Of a DNA stretch of 64,000 nt, positions 16,033 to 25,631 are shown piece after piece. Under the pieces are notes generated by a model. That model was not told where the DNA came from. It saw only the letters and a list, made by a program, of their open reading frames with translations, and made no database searches. The stretch is taken from positions 3,286,001-3,350,000 of the forward strand of contig NZ_CP094534.1 in the NCBI RefSeq assembly GCF_022811645.1. Reading direction: 5' to 3'. Within the stretch, counting starts at the first letter, position 1. The number at the start of each line of letters is the position of its first letter. The position numbers and the translations under genes were made by a program. This DNA is from Hymenobacter monticola (GTDB lineage Bacteria; Bacteroidota; Bacteroidia; Cytophagales; Hymenobacteraceae).

Positions 16033-18402
16033 TTAATTCATTACAATTACATCCGCCCTCCGCGCCTCCGGCCATACGTGTAGCACCTGTGCCTTCCCAT
16101 CCTTCACCACTACCTCCACCGTCGTCTGGTAGGGCGCGTGGAGCTTGAAATGCACATCCCAGGTCTTAGGCCAGGCGGGCAGCAGAATAATCTTCCGGCC
16201 CTCGGTTTGCAGCAGCATTTCCTGCAGGCCTATCATGCCAGAGCCGCCCCAGTTGTGGTCGGGTGCCCAGTCGTAGCCCGGCCCCCAGAAGGCCGGGAAG
16301 CGGCGGCCCGAGTCTTGCAATTTCTTCACCGTCAGCTCGGCGGCTTCGTCGGTCAGGCCGAGGCGGGCGGCGAAGATATTGTGCTGCTTCCAGCCCACGT
16401 GGCTACGAAATTTCTGTACGTCGGCGTCATACAAGTAGGTGTTGCGGGCGGTGTCAAGGCCGGGTTTTCCCACGCCGTAGAGGGCCCACGGAAACACCGG
16501 GTAGAGTTGGGGGCTTTCGGTGTTGTTGATGCGCTCCCAGCTTTTAGCTGGCGCGATGGTGGGGCGGCCCTGGCTCTCGCGGAAGCTGATGGCCGGGATG
16601 CGGCCCAGCATGGTGGTCCACTTTTGGCGCTGCGCGGGCGTGCCGTAGCGCGGCGGCAGTTCCAGCAGGCGCGTGAGCACCGTGCGCAGACCGGCGATGG
16701 TAGCGGTGGAATTGTAGGCCATTTTGTACGTCTCGGCCCCCGAGCCGGGGTAGAGAACCAGGTGGCCGGCGCCGTCGAGGGCCTTGGCACCGCGCTGCCG
16801 GGCCAGGTACTGGTAGTGCTCGTCGAAAAAGACGAGGCAGCTTTCTACGAAGGGCAGGTAGGCAGCCACATCGCGCCCGGCGTAGCGCTCGGTTTCGAGC
16901 ATCATGAGGCAAAACTCCAGCACGGTGTCCCACTCGTATTCCAACCAGGCGTTGTATTCCAGGCCATTGTCGAAATCGGCGGGGCGCTTCCAGTTGTATT
17001 CGGCAGGATTGGGCAAGCCGAAGTTTTCGAGCTGCTCGGTGAAGCTAGCGCCACCGTGATGCCAGTAGGTCTGGCTGCGCAGCTCGGCGTTTTTAAGCAG
17101 GCGGAGGTAGAAATCGAACTGTGGTTTCAGCAGCTCTGTGTCCCCGCTTTTGAGCATCGGCCAGTACACGAGGCGCTGATTCTGGGCTGTGTGGGTGCCG
17201 CCGCCCCAATTGCGGAAGTCGGGCGTGAATTTGAGCGTGGAATCCGTCAGCACCGGGTCGTAGGTGAAGAGGCCGCCGTTGAACTTGGTGGGCCACTGGC
17301 CGAAGGCGTCGCAGCCCAACATGTAGCGCATGAGCTGGTAGTTGCGGCCCGCCTGCCACTCGGGGGCTTTGGCAGCGGCTTTATCAGGCTGAATGTGGAT
17401 GAAGCTACGGTTCCAGTAGTTGCGCCACCAAGCCACCGTGCGGCGCCGGGCAGCCAGCTGGTTCGGGAGAGTTGCCAGTAGCTTTTGCAGCCCGGCTTGC
17501 CACTGTACTCGAGCCGGTGAATTAATGGCAAGCAGGCCCAAATGCCCCTGCTCGGAGTTTTCGTAAGCCGTGTGCAGCACCAGGGTGAGTGAATGATTAC
17601 GCGCGGCGGTGCGGCTTTTCAACTGCCAGCCGCGGTAGGGCGTGCGCAGGTATTGCCCGTCGGTGGTGCCGGCGGGCAGCATGTTTTCGCCCCACAGCAT
17701 ACCGCCAAAAATCAGGTTTTGCAGGGGATTGTAGAGTTGGCCTTTCACCGCCGCCAGGCCCTGCTGCTGCACGGCCACATCGAACACCGTTTGCGGCTGG
17801 TTCTGGTGGAAAAACTCCACGGTGTGCCCCCGGAAACCGATGCTGTCGTGCCGGGTCTTGACCTCGCCCTGCGGCGCCCACTTATAGGAATTCTGGTTGT
17901 TTTCCTTACCCTTCAGCACCCGGTCCTGAAAGCGCCAGCTTTCGTAGCTAGCGGTAGCCATGAGCTTCTCGCTGCTGTTCACCTCCAAGTGCACCACAGG
18001 CCGAAATACGTCTACCCAAACGTGCACCCGGGCGGTGGTTTTGCCTACCGTGCCGGTGAGGGTAACGTCTCCGGTTTGTAGCGCCAGCTCTTGTTTAAAA
18101 GTGCCTTGCTTAAAGGGATTGGGCGTGAGGTGCAGGCGCACCCGGCCCAGCTTCAGCAGGCTGTTGTTCTCATCAAATGTGCCGCTGCGGGCGATGTAGA
18201 ACAGCACGTCGCCGTTTTCGGCCCACACGTTCAAGCCAATGTCGCCGCCACCGCAGGGCATGGATTCGCCGGCGTTTTTGCTGGTGCTGGTCCAGGTGAT
18301 GTTGTTGGTAGCTAGTTCGGGGCTTTGGGCTTGGCTGAGGAAGGGAAGGAGGAGCAGAAATAGCATCCCAGCGCTGCCCTTAAACGTCAATAAATAACTC
18401 AT
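16033..18402 (-). CDS. secreted DUF5703-type protein, GH95-like putative glycosidase
   Basis: The 789-residue protein starts at ATG 18402, whose ATGA overlaps the stop of the upstream esterase gene; this gives a good signal peptide (core MLFLLLLPFLSQAQ). The N-terminal domain (about 30-280) matches the DUF5703 pattern, with NITWTSTSKNAGESMPCGGG and GDIGLNVW. A presumed (alpha/alpha)6 barrel follows, with MRYMLGCDAFGQWPTKFNGG near 362-381 and a PDHNWGGSGMIGLQEMLLQ segment near the C-terminus. DUF5703 proteins are distant relatives of GH95 fucosidases/galactosidases and mostly lack a characterised activity. The overlap with the esterase implies coupled expression and perhaps action on the same acetylated side chain. 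Confidence 0.82.
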   Translation of the reverse strand: MSYLLTFKGSAGMLFLLLLPFLSQAQSPELATNNITWTSTSKNAGESMPCGGGDIGLNVWAENGDVLFYIARSGTFDENNSLLKLGRVRLHLTPNPFKQGTFKQELALQTGDVTLTGTVGKTTARVHVWVDVFRPVVHLEVNSSEKLMATASYESWRFQDRVLKGKENNQNSYKWAPQGEVKTRHDSIGFRGHTVEFFHQNQPQTVFDVAVQQQGLAAVKGQLYNPLQNLIFGGMLWGENMLPAGTTDGQYLRTPYRGWQLKSRTAARNHSLTLVLHTAYENSEQGHLGLLAINSPARVQWQAGLQKLLATLPNQLAARRRTVAWWRNYWNRSFIHIQPDKAAAKAPEWQAGRNYQLMRYMLGCDAFGQWPTKFNGGLFTYDPVLTDSTLKFTPDFRNWGGGTHTAQNQRLVYWPMLKSGDTELLKPQFDFYLRLLKNAELRSQTYWHHGGASFTEQLENFGLPNPAEYNWKRPADFDNGLEYNAWLEYEWDTVLEFCLMMLETERYAGRDVAAYLPFVESCLVFFDEHYQYLARQRGAKALDGAGHLVLYPGSGAETYKMAYNSTATIAGLRTVLTRLLELPPRYGTPAQRQKWTTMLGRIPAISFRESQGRPTIAPAKSWERINNTESPQLYPVFPWALYGVGKPGLDTARNTYLYDADVQKFRSHVGWKQHNIFAARLGLTDEAAELTVKKLQDSGRRFPAFWGPGYDWAPDHNWGGSGMIGLQEMLLQTEGRKIILLPAWPKTWDVHFKLHAPYQTTVEVVVKDGKAQVLHVWPEARRADVIVMN

Positions 18403-19826
18403 TGCGCCCAATCATCCGTGCGGAACGACGACACCGGCAGGCCCTCGTTGCTGAACAGCGTGGCCTTGGTGAAGTCCTGGAACGCGTAGCGCACCGCCAC
18501 GGGCGCCTTCACCGCCTCGGCCGAAACGTTGATACTGCTGCCGCTGATGCTGGCTTTGGCCGGGTACCATTTCTGGTCGGCGCCGGCTATTTCGAAACCG
18601 GTCAGCTCTTGGCCGAAGGTTGTCATTCCCATGGGCGAATTCTTGAAGCGCACGGTGGCGGTGTTGTCTTTTATAGTCAACGACTCATACGTCGGGCTGA
18701 GGGCGCCGAAGCCTTTGCGGCCGTAGGTTTGGGCCAGGGCCAGCAGGGCCAAGCGGGTGCCGCCGGGCTCCTTGCGCATGGGGTGGATGCTGGTTTCCTC
18801 GCCCACGTCGAGCAGCACGGCCATGCCGGTATTGGGCACCTGGTCCGGCAGCTTGCGCTGCGTGTCGCGGATAAAGGCCGAGTTGTACTTACCGCCCTTG
18901 TTTTTGGAGGTACGGGTGTAGTCGAAGGGCGCAATCTGGGCGAAGTAGAACGGGAAGTCGCCCAGGCCCCACTTCGTGCGCCACTGCTTCACCATGGCGG
19001 CAAACAGCTGCGCGTACTCGTCGGCCCGGTCGTAGTTCGACTCGCCCTGGTACCAGATGGCGCCCTTAATGCCGTAACCCTCGATGGGGTGCAGCATACC
19101 GTTGTAGAGCGTGGTGGCCGTGCGACTCACCAGCTTGATGGTGTCGCCTTTGGCCGGAACCTTCACGCCGGCAAACTGCCGCAGGTTCTCCGCGTCCATC
19201 CAGGCTTCGATGAAGGAGCCGCTGTAGCTGCAGTGCAGCAGGCCCACCGGCACCTGCAGCTGCTCCTGCACCAGCCGCCCGAAGTAGTAGGCCGTGGCGC
19301 TGAAGTTGCTCACGGCCTCGGGCTCGGCCAGGCGCCAAGGCGAGGGCTTGCTGTTTTCCTGGGGCTCAGTTACCGAGGAGCGGGGCACGTTGTAGAGGCG
19401 CAGCTGCTCGTTACGGGAGTGCAGAATGGCCTCGTTCGAGCCCAGCACGGGCTGACCTTTGAAGCCCTTCATCGGCATCTCCATGTTCGACTGCCCACCA
19501 CACAGCCACACTTCGCCCACCAGCACGTTTTTGAGCTGCACGACCGGCCCGTCGCCGCTGATGCTCAGCGTGTAGGGAGTGTAGCTCGCGGCCGGCGTTT
19601 TCACCTTCAGCCGCCACTTGCCGGCCGCGTCGGCCTGGGCGGTGTATTTCTGCTTGCTCCACGAGGGGCTGACGGTGATGGTGTTGCCGGCTTTGGCCCA
19701 GCCCCACACAGCGCATTCAGCCTGCTGCTGCAGCACCATGTTGTCGGTGAAGAGGGAAGGCAGGCGGAGCTGGGCGTGGGTGAGGAAGGGGAGGAAGACG
19801 AGGAATAGAAAGGCTTTTGTGTTCAT
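18399..19826 (-). CDS. secreted sialate-O-acetylesterase-type carbohydrate esterase (SASA/CE20-like)
   Basis: The 475-residue protein has a signal peptide (MNTKAFLFLVFLPFLTHAQ). The SGNH-type esterase core shows VWLCGGQSNMEMP with predicted nucleophile Ser113, an IWYQGESN motif near 259-266 and a late TSIHPMRKEPGG with the probable catalytic His. A beta-sandwich jelly-roll lies between residues 20 and 100. It is expected to remove O-acetyl groups; in this setting the target is more likely an acetylated plant sugar than sialic acid. Its TGA overlaps the ATG of the DUF5703 gene. A family-B palindrome separates it from the GH127 gene upstream. Confidence 0.9.
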   Translation of the reverse strand: MNTKAFLFLVFLPFLTHAQLRLPSLFTDNMVLQQQAECAVWGWAKAGNTITVSPSWSKQKYTAQADAAGKWRLKVKTPAASYTPYTLSISGDGPVVQLKNVLVGEVWLCGGQSNMEMPMKGFKGQPVLGSNEAILHSRNEQLRLYNVPRSSVTEPQENSKPSPWRLAEPEAVSNFSATAYYFGRLVQEQLQVPVGLLHCSYSGSFIEAWMDAENLRQFAGVKVPAKGDTIKLVSRTATTLYNGMLHPIEGYGIKGAIWYQGESNYDRADEYAQLFAAMVKQWRTKWGLGDFPFYFAQIAPFDYTRTSKNKGGKYNSAFIRDTQRKLPDQVPNTGMAVLLDVGEETSIHPMRKEPGGTRLALLALAQTYGRKGFGALSPTYESLTIKDNTATVRFKNSPMGMTTFGQELTGFEIAGADQKWYPAKASISGSSINVSAEAVKAPVAVRYAFQDFTKATLFSNEGLPVSSFRTDDWAQ

Positions 19827-19846
19827 GCTTCAAGTGACCGCAAGAG

Positions 19847-19954
19847 GTAGAGACGCAATATTTTGCGTCTCGTCGTTGCTGATGTTGTTTAATCTGCGCG
19901 GTTTAGTGAGGTTCCGGTCGTTCAACGACGAGAGGCAAAATATTGCGTCTCTAC
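19847..19954. repeat. family-B inverted repeat
   Basis: Arms 19847-19878 and 19923-19954 around GTAGAGACGCAATATTTTGC and its inverse with one mismatch, with a 44-bp spacer, the same spacer length as the 7485 copy. It is located between the GH127 stop (19968) and the esterase start (19826). Confidence 0.92.
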
Positions 19955-19967
19955 ACCGTTCCAAAAT

Positions 19968-22019
19968 CTACCGACTCACCGGAATCCACACCTCCATATC
20001 GGCATGGCCGCGGTTGCCCCAGGCGTAGTAGGGGATGAGCGTGACCGGGACCGTGGCGGGCTTTTCGGCGGGCAGCTTGCGGTAAAGCTGCGAGCCCCAC
20101 TGCGCCGCTGCGGGCATGAGCGTGGCCTGGCCGGTGAGGAATACAACGTCGCTGTTTTCCACCTGCTGGTGCTGCGGTGTGAAGCTGGCCGCCGCGGGCA
20201 GCGTGAGGCCCGAGAGCTTCTGGCTGGCCGGCAGGTCCTTGGCTTCGAGGCAGTACACGATGGGGCCGCGCTTCACGGCTACCTGGTTGCGGGTTTCCTC
20301 CACCAAAGGGTTGGCTTCCACGAGCTGGGCGGGCATGGGCAGGCTTAGCTCCACCCGGTCGCCTGCTTTCCACTGGCGGTTGATTTCGGCGTAGCTGCCG
20401 GGCGTGAGCGTGGCCGCCACGGGCTTGCCGTTGACGAGCACCGTGGCGCCCTCGCACCAGCCCGGCACCCGCAAAAACATCGAAAACGCCTTCTTGGGCG
20501 CCTGGTCCAGCGTGAGCTTCACGGCGCCGTCCCAGGGGTAATTGGTTTCCTGGCGCAGCTTCAGCGGAGCACCATCTTTCAGCTTGGTGTTCAGGGTGCT
20601 GCCGCCGTAGAGGTTCACCCACAGGCCTTTGTCGGAAGTGCTGTACACGTAGTTGTTCACCTCCGCGATGGTGCGCACCACGTTGGGCGGGCAGCAATTG
20701 GAGAGGCTGATGTAGTCGACCCGGTCCTTGGACCAGCGCTGGTGGAAGGGCAGCGCGTCGGAATACGCCAGCGGATTGGTGTAGAGGAAGCGCTGGCCGT
20801 CGAGGCTGATGCCGGAGAGCACGCTGTTGTAGAGGGCGGTTTCCAGTACGTCGGCGTACTTGGCGTCGCCGGTCACTTGCAGCATGCGCCAGTTCCAGAG
20901 CACGTTGCCGATGTTGGCGCAGGTTTCGCCGTGGGCAGTGTAGTTGGGCAGCTGGTAGTCGCGCCCGTAAGCTTGGTGGATTTTCTGCACCGTATCGGGC
21001 TTGTAGGCCGTGCCGTCGGGCGACACGCCGTCGTACAACGCCCCGCAGGCACCGGTCACGTACATTTTATGCTGGGTCACGTCGTCCCACATCTTGTTCA
21101 GGGTCGTGAGCAGGGTCGCGTCGCCGGTTTCGGCGTACACGTCGGCCGCGCCGGCAAAGAGGTAGTTGGCCCGCACGGCGTGGCCGCCGGCCTTCTGCAT
21201 CTGGCGGAACGGAATGCGGTCCTGGTTGTCGTCGGTGCCGATGTCGGCCGCCAGCCCGCGGATGTCAATCAGGCTCTTGGCCAGCTCCAGGTAGCGCGGG
21301 TCGCGGGTGGTGCGGTACATCTCCACCACGCCCATGTAGTGCGCTGGGCAGATGGCGTTGCGAGCCAACTCGGGCGAGGCCGTTTTGTAGAAGTTGTACA
21401 GGTAGTCAGTGGCTTTCTTCGCGGCATTTAGCAGCGTGGTCTTGCCCGTGGCGCGGTAGTGCACGCAGCCGGCCGTCATCAGGTGGCCCAGGTTGTAGGT
21501 CTCGAAATTCAGCCGGTTTTTAAATGCGGCCTTCTGGCTCGGATTGTTCAGCTCCGCAATGGTGCTCTGGGTGCTGATGTAGCCATCGGGCCGCTGTACT
21601 TTCACCACCAGCGCAATGGCCTCGTCGAGCTGCTGGTCCAGCTTGGGGTCGTGCGTCACGGCGTAAGAGGCCGACAGTGCTTCCAACAGCTTGAAGAAAT
21701 CGCCGTCGTGGAAGGGAGGACCCTTGTGCTCCCCTTTCTCCAGGCCGGCCGCAATCTCGAAGTTCTTGTAGGCGTGGTTGCGGTCGGAGTGGTAGAGCGC
21801 CCACATCGTCGGAATCATCGACTTCTGGCACACGTCGAACCGCTCGGCCCAGAAGCCATTAGTCCACTGCACGCTGCCCATGTCCACGCTGCTCAGCTTG
21901 GCGTGAGTGCTGGTCGACGTGTTCACGAGGGCCTTTTGCTGCGCCTTCGCGGGCACAGCTGCCAAGGCCAGACCAAGCCCGAGAATACCCAGGCGAATTA
22001 CAGAATTTGACACGTTCAT
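19968..22019 (-). CDS. GH127 beta-L-arabinofuranosidase family enzyme, secreted
   Basis: The 683-residue protein starts at ATG 22019, giving a signal peptide (core LGILGLGLALAAVPAKAQ). The (alpha/alpha)6 barrel contains the GH127 zinc/cysteine site: HGETCANIG with Glu365 and Cys367, and SNCCPPN with Cys442 and Cys443. In the characterised family member HypBA1, one Cys is the nucleophile and three Cys plus a Glu bind zinc. C-terminal beta domains follow (about 480-680). Family members remove beta-L-arabinofuranose, and one acts on aceric acid in rhamnogalacturonan II. The start lies 4 bp after the GH106 stop, so both are co-transcribed. Family is firm, substrate not. Confidence 0.93.
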   Translation of the reverse strand: MNVSNSVIRLGILGLGLALAAVPAKAQQKALVNTSTSTHAKLSSVDMGSVQWTNGFWAERFDVCQKSMIPTMWALYHSDRNHAYKNFEIAAGLEKGEHKGPPFHDGDFFKLLEALSASYAVTHDPKLDQQLDEAIALVVKVQRPDGYISTQSTIAELNNPSQKAAFKNRLNFETYNLGHLMTAGCVHYRATGKTTLLNAAKKATDYLYNFYKTASPELARNAICPAHYMGVVEMYRTTRDPRYLELAKSLIDIRGLAADIGTDDNQDRIPFRQMQKAGGHAVRANYLFAGAADVYAETGDATLLTTLNKMWDDVTQHKMYVTGACGALYDGVSPDGTAYKPDTVQKIHQAYGRDYQLPNYTAHGETCANIGNVLWNWRMLQVTGDAKYADVLETALYNSVLSGISLDGQRFLYTNPLAYSDALPFHQRWSKDRVDYISLSNCCPPNVVRTIAEVNNYVYSTSDKGLWVNLYGGSTLNTKLKDGAPLKLRQETNYPWDGAVKLTLDQAPKKAFSMFLRVPGWCEGATVLVNGKPVAATLTPGSYAEINRQWKAGDRVELSLPMPAQLVEANPLVEETRNQVAVKRGPIVYCLEAKDLPASQKLSGLTLPAAASFTPQHQQVENSDVVFLTGQATLMPAAAQWGSQLYRKLPAEKPATVPVTLIPYYAWGNRGHADMEVWIPVSR

Positions 22020-22023
22020 ACAG

Positions 22024-25000
22024 TTAGTGGGTTTGCGAGTCAGTAGATTGGCTGGTGCTGAGGCGCACGGGGCCCAGCAGGCCGGCCGGCAGCAGCGGCT
22101 TGTTGGCGGCCGGCGAAGCGGCCGTGGTTTGGGTGAGGCGCTTTTCGGGCGGCAGGCTTTGGTCACCGATGAGGCGGTTGGCCCAGGTGTTGGTGACGAG
22201 GATGCGAAGCTCGTTGTCGCCTTTCCGGATGGCGTCGGTGATGTCGAGGCGGTAGGGGGCCGTCCAGGCAATGCCGCAGGGCTTGCCGTTTAGCTGCACT
22301 TCGGCGATGTTGGCGAGCTGGCCCAATTCCAACCACACGCGCTGCTGCGTCCCTTTCGCCGGTTTCCACTTGAAAGTTTGGCTGTACTCGGCGGTGCCGG
22401 AATAATGGCTGATGGCCGCATTCGGGTGCTTGCTCCAATCGGTGAGTTGAGCGAAGGCCACCGGCTGCGCCGGACCGCCCATTGTGGGGTCGAAGCGCAC
22501 TTGCCAAGCCCCGTTCAGGGTCTGCACCGGCCGCGTTTCCGTCCAGTTCACACCCGCGTGGGTGCCAGTCTGCGTGCTCGGCTCGCGGAAAACCACGAAA
22601 ACAGAACCGTTGCGGTCCAGGTGAAGCGGCAGCAGCGTGCGGCCGTTTTCAGTTTTCCAAGCGGAAGCCGGGCGAGTTTCACCGGTTACGGCATCCCACA
22701 ATTCCGGCTTGCGGCCCGCTACGCGCAAACTGAGGTCGATGGTGCGAGCCGAATCGAGCTGGTTGGAAATGAAATAGATGTCGAAATTCGGCGCGGTGCG
22801 GTGCGTCCAGGCGATGCCATTGGCGCGTTGGCCGCTGGTAGCGTTGGCGGTTACATCGGGAGCTAACCCTCGCCCTAACGATGCGAAGGAAGCACGAGTG
22901 TAGGGGCCACGTAGCACGAGGCCATCACCGCGTCTGCTAATAGGGTCAGGCAATGTTACAGTATCCGCTAGTGCTGCAAATTTTGTTATCTCTTGTTGCA
23001 CCGCTACATCAGCAGTGGGGTAGTTCTGAAATGATGGCGAATGATTGGGCTGCCGGTTGAGCAACACCGCGGCTCCAGCATCTACTAGCTCCCGAAGCTT
23101 CTTCGCCACTTCCGGTGACATAGCGCTGCTATCCGGACTCATTTTCAGCGCACCAGGCACCACCAGCAGGCCGTAGCTGGCGCCGCCCGGCAGAACGATG
23201 CGGCCGTTTTCTACCTTCGCCAGCCGCAGCAGCGCGTCCTTGTTGAAGGAATCGTATTGGTAGCCGTGCAGCGGGTCCACCAGCATGTCGGCCGTTTCCA
23301 TGTTGGCCGAGGCAGATACTTTTTCGGGTTGCTCGCGCATGGGCAGGCCCGCGTTGGCAAGGCGCTTTTGCTCGGCGGCCACAGCTTGCGGGCCGAGAAT
23401 GCCGGGCAGGTCATTCACCAAGCGGTTGGGCAGGATGGCCCGGCGCGGCGTTTCCTCGCCCGTAAACACGGCCACGTCTACCACCGGGCGGCCGAGCTGC
23501 AGCAGCGCCTGGCAGCGGCGGGCATAGTCGACCCAGGCGCGGCCGGGTTTCCACCAGGTTTGGTCGCGCTGGAAAAACAGGCCGATGCTGCTCAGCGTCA
23601 TGCCCGGCTTGCGGTCGAGCCAGGGGTTGTGCACGAACACGTGGTACACCAGGCGGTTGACACCCAGCGCGTAGTTACGGTCTTGCAAGGCTTTGAGCAT
23701 GCCGGGATGTTCGTCCCAGGCCAGTTTCAGCTCCGTGAAAGCCTCGGCCTGCACAATTTTTTTGCCGTAGATGTGCGCGCCCGACACGGCGTCGAGCATG
23801 TCGTTGGGCTTGTCGTGGGTGGGGCTGCGCAGCCAGAATTCACCCATCGGCGCGTCGGCGTGCTGGTAGTGCAGCAGGCCGTCGCTCACCATGGTGGGCG
23901 CGATGGCCTCGGCGGAAAATGTGCAGCCTTTGGCGTGCGCCAATTCCTTTAGCGTTACATAAAACTTATCGTTCACCAGCTCTGCAATGGTCTGGCGCAC
24001 ATCGAACAGCACCCGCTCCGACTGGTCGGCGCTGCCCAGCGGCACGCCGGCCATCACGGGCAGCCAGGGCAGCAGGTCGTAGCCGCGCCGCTGCTTGAAC
24101 TCCGATGGAAAGTTGGCCGACCAGTTCTGCGAGCCGCACTCCCAGCTGTCGACGTGGAAGACCTTGAGCACCCGCGCCGCCAACTCCGGCCCGCCCTGCC
24201 GCACGGCCTCGCCAAACCACTTGTCGAACTGCAGGCTCACGGCGGCGGGGTTGAACTTGTCGCACTCCAGCCCGCGCCCGCCGCCGCCGGTGGTGTTGAT
24301 TTGGCCGGTGCTGGTGTGGCCCATGCGCAGGATGGTCCAGCGGCCGGGCGGCGCGGTCCAGGTCAGGCGGCCGTTGGCGTCGAGCTTGTCGGTCAGGTTG
24401 AGGATTTTGCTCAGCGGCACGCACTGCGCGTGGGGCAGTTGGGCGGGCGTGGTGCGCTGGCTCACGCGCCACACGTCGCCGTTTTTGCCCTCGAACTGGT
24501 GAATGTGCGCCTCACCCGACAGCTGGATTTCCGACACTTTCAGGCTTTGCTTCCACTTGGCCGCGTCAAGGTCTTCGGCGCCCGGCTCCGAGCCGGCGGG
24601 GTCGTAGGCAAACCGGAAAAACCGGGCCGTGGTGGCAGGCAGCGCGTGGGTCACGGCGCTGCTGTCCTGCCAGCCGCTGCGGGGGGGCTGCAGCCGTGTC
24701 ACCTCACTATAAGTACGGCCGTCGTCGCTCACTTCCACCCGCAGGCGGTTGGCTTGGTAGTTATAGCCGTTGGACCGGATGCGGATAGAGCGGCAGGTGA
24801 AGGGCTGGTCGAAGGCGTACTGAATCCAGCCCGATTCGCTGGTTTTGAAGCCTTTCTTATTGCCAGCCGTGGCCAGTAGCTCCAGGTTTTCGCCGGTCAG
24901 GCTGCTGGTTATGGTAGGCTTAATCGTGGCTGTTGAAACACCGCTACCGATTGGAGTGGGAAAGGCGTACACCGCCACGTCGCGGTAGTAGCCCTGCATT

Positions 25001-25551
25001 CGGGGCGGCTGGGGCAGCGTCAGGCTCAGCTTTTTGCCGCCGGTCACTTGCGTTTGGGCCGATACCACGTGCTGCATCGACAGCTCCGGCGTTATCCATG
25101 GCCCGCCGGCCAGCGCAAAACCGTCGCTCACGTGCATGGCCAGTTTCAGGCCCAGTCGGTCGGCTTCCTGCATGGAGTGCTTCACCATAGCCCACCATTG
25201 CGGCGAGAGCTGCCGGGCGGGCGGCGAAATGGCCGGCGGGTTTTCCACATCCTTTATCGGCATCAGATATGCCCCGCCGATGCCGGCTTCCTTCATGGCT
25301 TCCAGGTCGGCGGTGATGCCGGCCGGGGTCACGGCTCCGTTCATCCAGTACCAAAACACCCACGGCCGTGCCGCTTCCGGCGGGTTTTTGAAGACGGATT
25401 CTAAATCGGGCGCCTGCTGGGCGCACACCGGGGCCGGCAGGGCGCACGCCAGGAGTAGCCCAAACGCCAAACCCCACCCCCGGCCCCTCCCCTCTGGGGG
25501 AGGGGAGCCTGATGCTAAGACAGTAGGGCTAATTTTTTTATTGATAATCAT
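22024..25551 (-). CDS. GH106 alpha-L-rhamnosidase, secreted
   Basis: A large 1175-residue enzyme with the GH106 opening ARPWVFWYWMNGAVTP near residues 60-75 and GITADLEAMKEAGIGGAYLM near 77-96, then a TIM-barrel-like core. C-terminal beta-sandwich domains include a galactose-binding-like module (GTQQRVWLELGQLANIAEV near 1080). In Bacteroides thetaiotaomicron GH106 cleaves an alpha-L-rhamnosyl bond in rhamnogalacturonan II. The residues after the annotated ATG (LASGSPPPEGRGRGWG) are encoded by one arm of a family-D repeat and form the n-region before the signal core LAFGLLLACALPAPVCAQ. No ATG or GTG lies between repeat and core, although a TTG does. It is co-directional with FucP upstream and only 4 bp from GH127 downstream. 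Confidence 0.92.
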   Translation of the reverse strand: MIINKKISPTVLASGSPPPEGRGRGWGLAFGLLLACALPAPVCAQQAPDLESVFKNPPEAARPWVFWYWMNGAVTPAGITADLEAMKEAGIGGAYLMPIKDVENPPAISPPARQLSPQWWAMVKHSMQEADRLGLKLAMHVSDGFALAGGPWITPELSMQHVVSAQTQVTGGKKLSLTLPQPPRMQGYYRDVAVYAFPTPIGSGVSTATIKPTITSSLTGENLELLATAGNKKGFKTSESGWIQYAFDQPFTCRSIRIRSNGYNYQANRLRVEVSDDGRTYSEVTRLQPPRSGWQDSSAVTHALPATTARFFRFAYDPAGSEPGAEDLDAAKWKQSLKVSEIQLSGEAHIHQFEGKNGDVWRVSQRTTPAQLPHAQCVPLSKILNLTDKLDANGRLTWTAPPGRWTILRMGHTSTGQINTTGGGGRGLECDKFNPAAVSLQFDKWFGEAVRQGGPELAARVLKVFHVDSWECGSQNWSANFPSEFKQRRGYDLLPWLPVMAGVPLGSADQSERVLFDVRQTIAELVNDKFYVTLKELAHAKGCTFSAEAIAPTMVSDGLLHYQHADAPMGEFWLRSPTHDKPNDMLDAVSGAHIYGKKIVQAEAFTELKLAWDEHPGMLKALQDRNYALGVNRLVYHVFVHNPWLDRKPGMTLSSIGLFFQRDQTWWKPGRAWVDYARRCQALLQLGRPVVDVAVFTGEETPRRAILPNRLVNDLPGILGPQAVAAEQKRLANAGLPMREQPEKVSASANMETADMLVDPLHGYQYDSFNKDALLRLAKVENGRIVLPGGASYGLLVVPGALKMSPDSSAMSPEVAKKLRELVDAGAAVLLNRQPNHSPSFQNYPTADVAVQQEITKFAALADTVTLPDPISRRGDGLVLRGPYTRASFASLGRGLAPDVTANATSGQRANGIAWTHRTAPNFDIYFISNQLDSARTIDLSLRVAGRKPELWDAVTGETRPASAWKTENGRTLLPLHLDRNGSVFVVFREPSTQTGTHAGVNWTETRPVQTLNGAWQVRFDPTMGGPAQPVAFAQLTDWSKHPNAAISHYSGTAEYSQTFKWKPAKGTQQRVWLELGQLANIAEVQLNGKPCGIAWTAPYRLDITDAIRKGDNELRILVTNTWANRLIGDQSLPPEKRLTQTTAASPAANKPLLPAGLLGPVRLSTSQSTDSQTH

Positions 25552-25612
25552 CTGTATGAGCCTTTAACGTCAGGCTCCCCTCCCCCGGAGGGGAGGGGCC
25601 GGGGGTGGGGTT
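25470..25612. repeat. family-D inverted repeat enclosing the GH106 start
   Basis: Arms 25470-25512 and 25571-25612 (about 42 bp) are inverse copies with one or two differences. The 58-bp AT-rich spacer contains the minus-strand ATG at 25551. The inner arm is translated in the GH106 signal peptide. A short GATGCCGGGGGTGGGGT echo follows at 25616. Confidence 0.92.
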
Positions 25613-25631
25613 AACGATGCCGGGGGTGGGG

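Noticed and set aside
16138..17481. 447-residue plus-strand reading frame
   Set aside because: Antisense shadow of the DUF5703 gene: no signal or domain, Val/Ala/Gly/His-rich as expected from GC-rich complement. The same applies to long antisense frames at 1319-2539, 18402-19808, 34970-36382, 39845-40873 and 41229-42200.
22020..22271. 84-residue extension of the GH127 protein
   Set aside because: It overlaps the GH106 coding sequence in another frame; ATG 22019 starts a normal signal peptide 4 bp after the GH106 stop.
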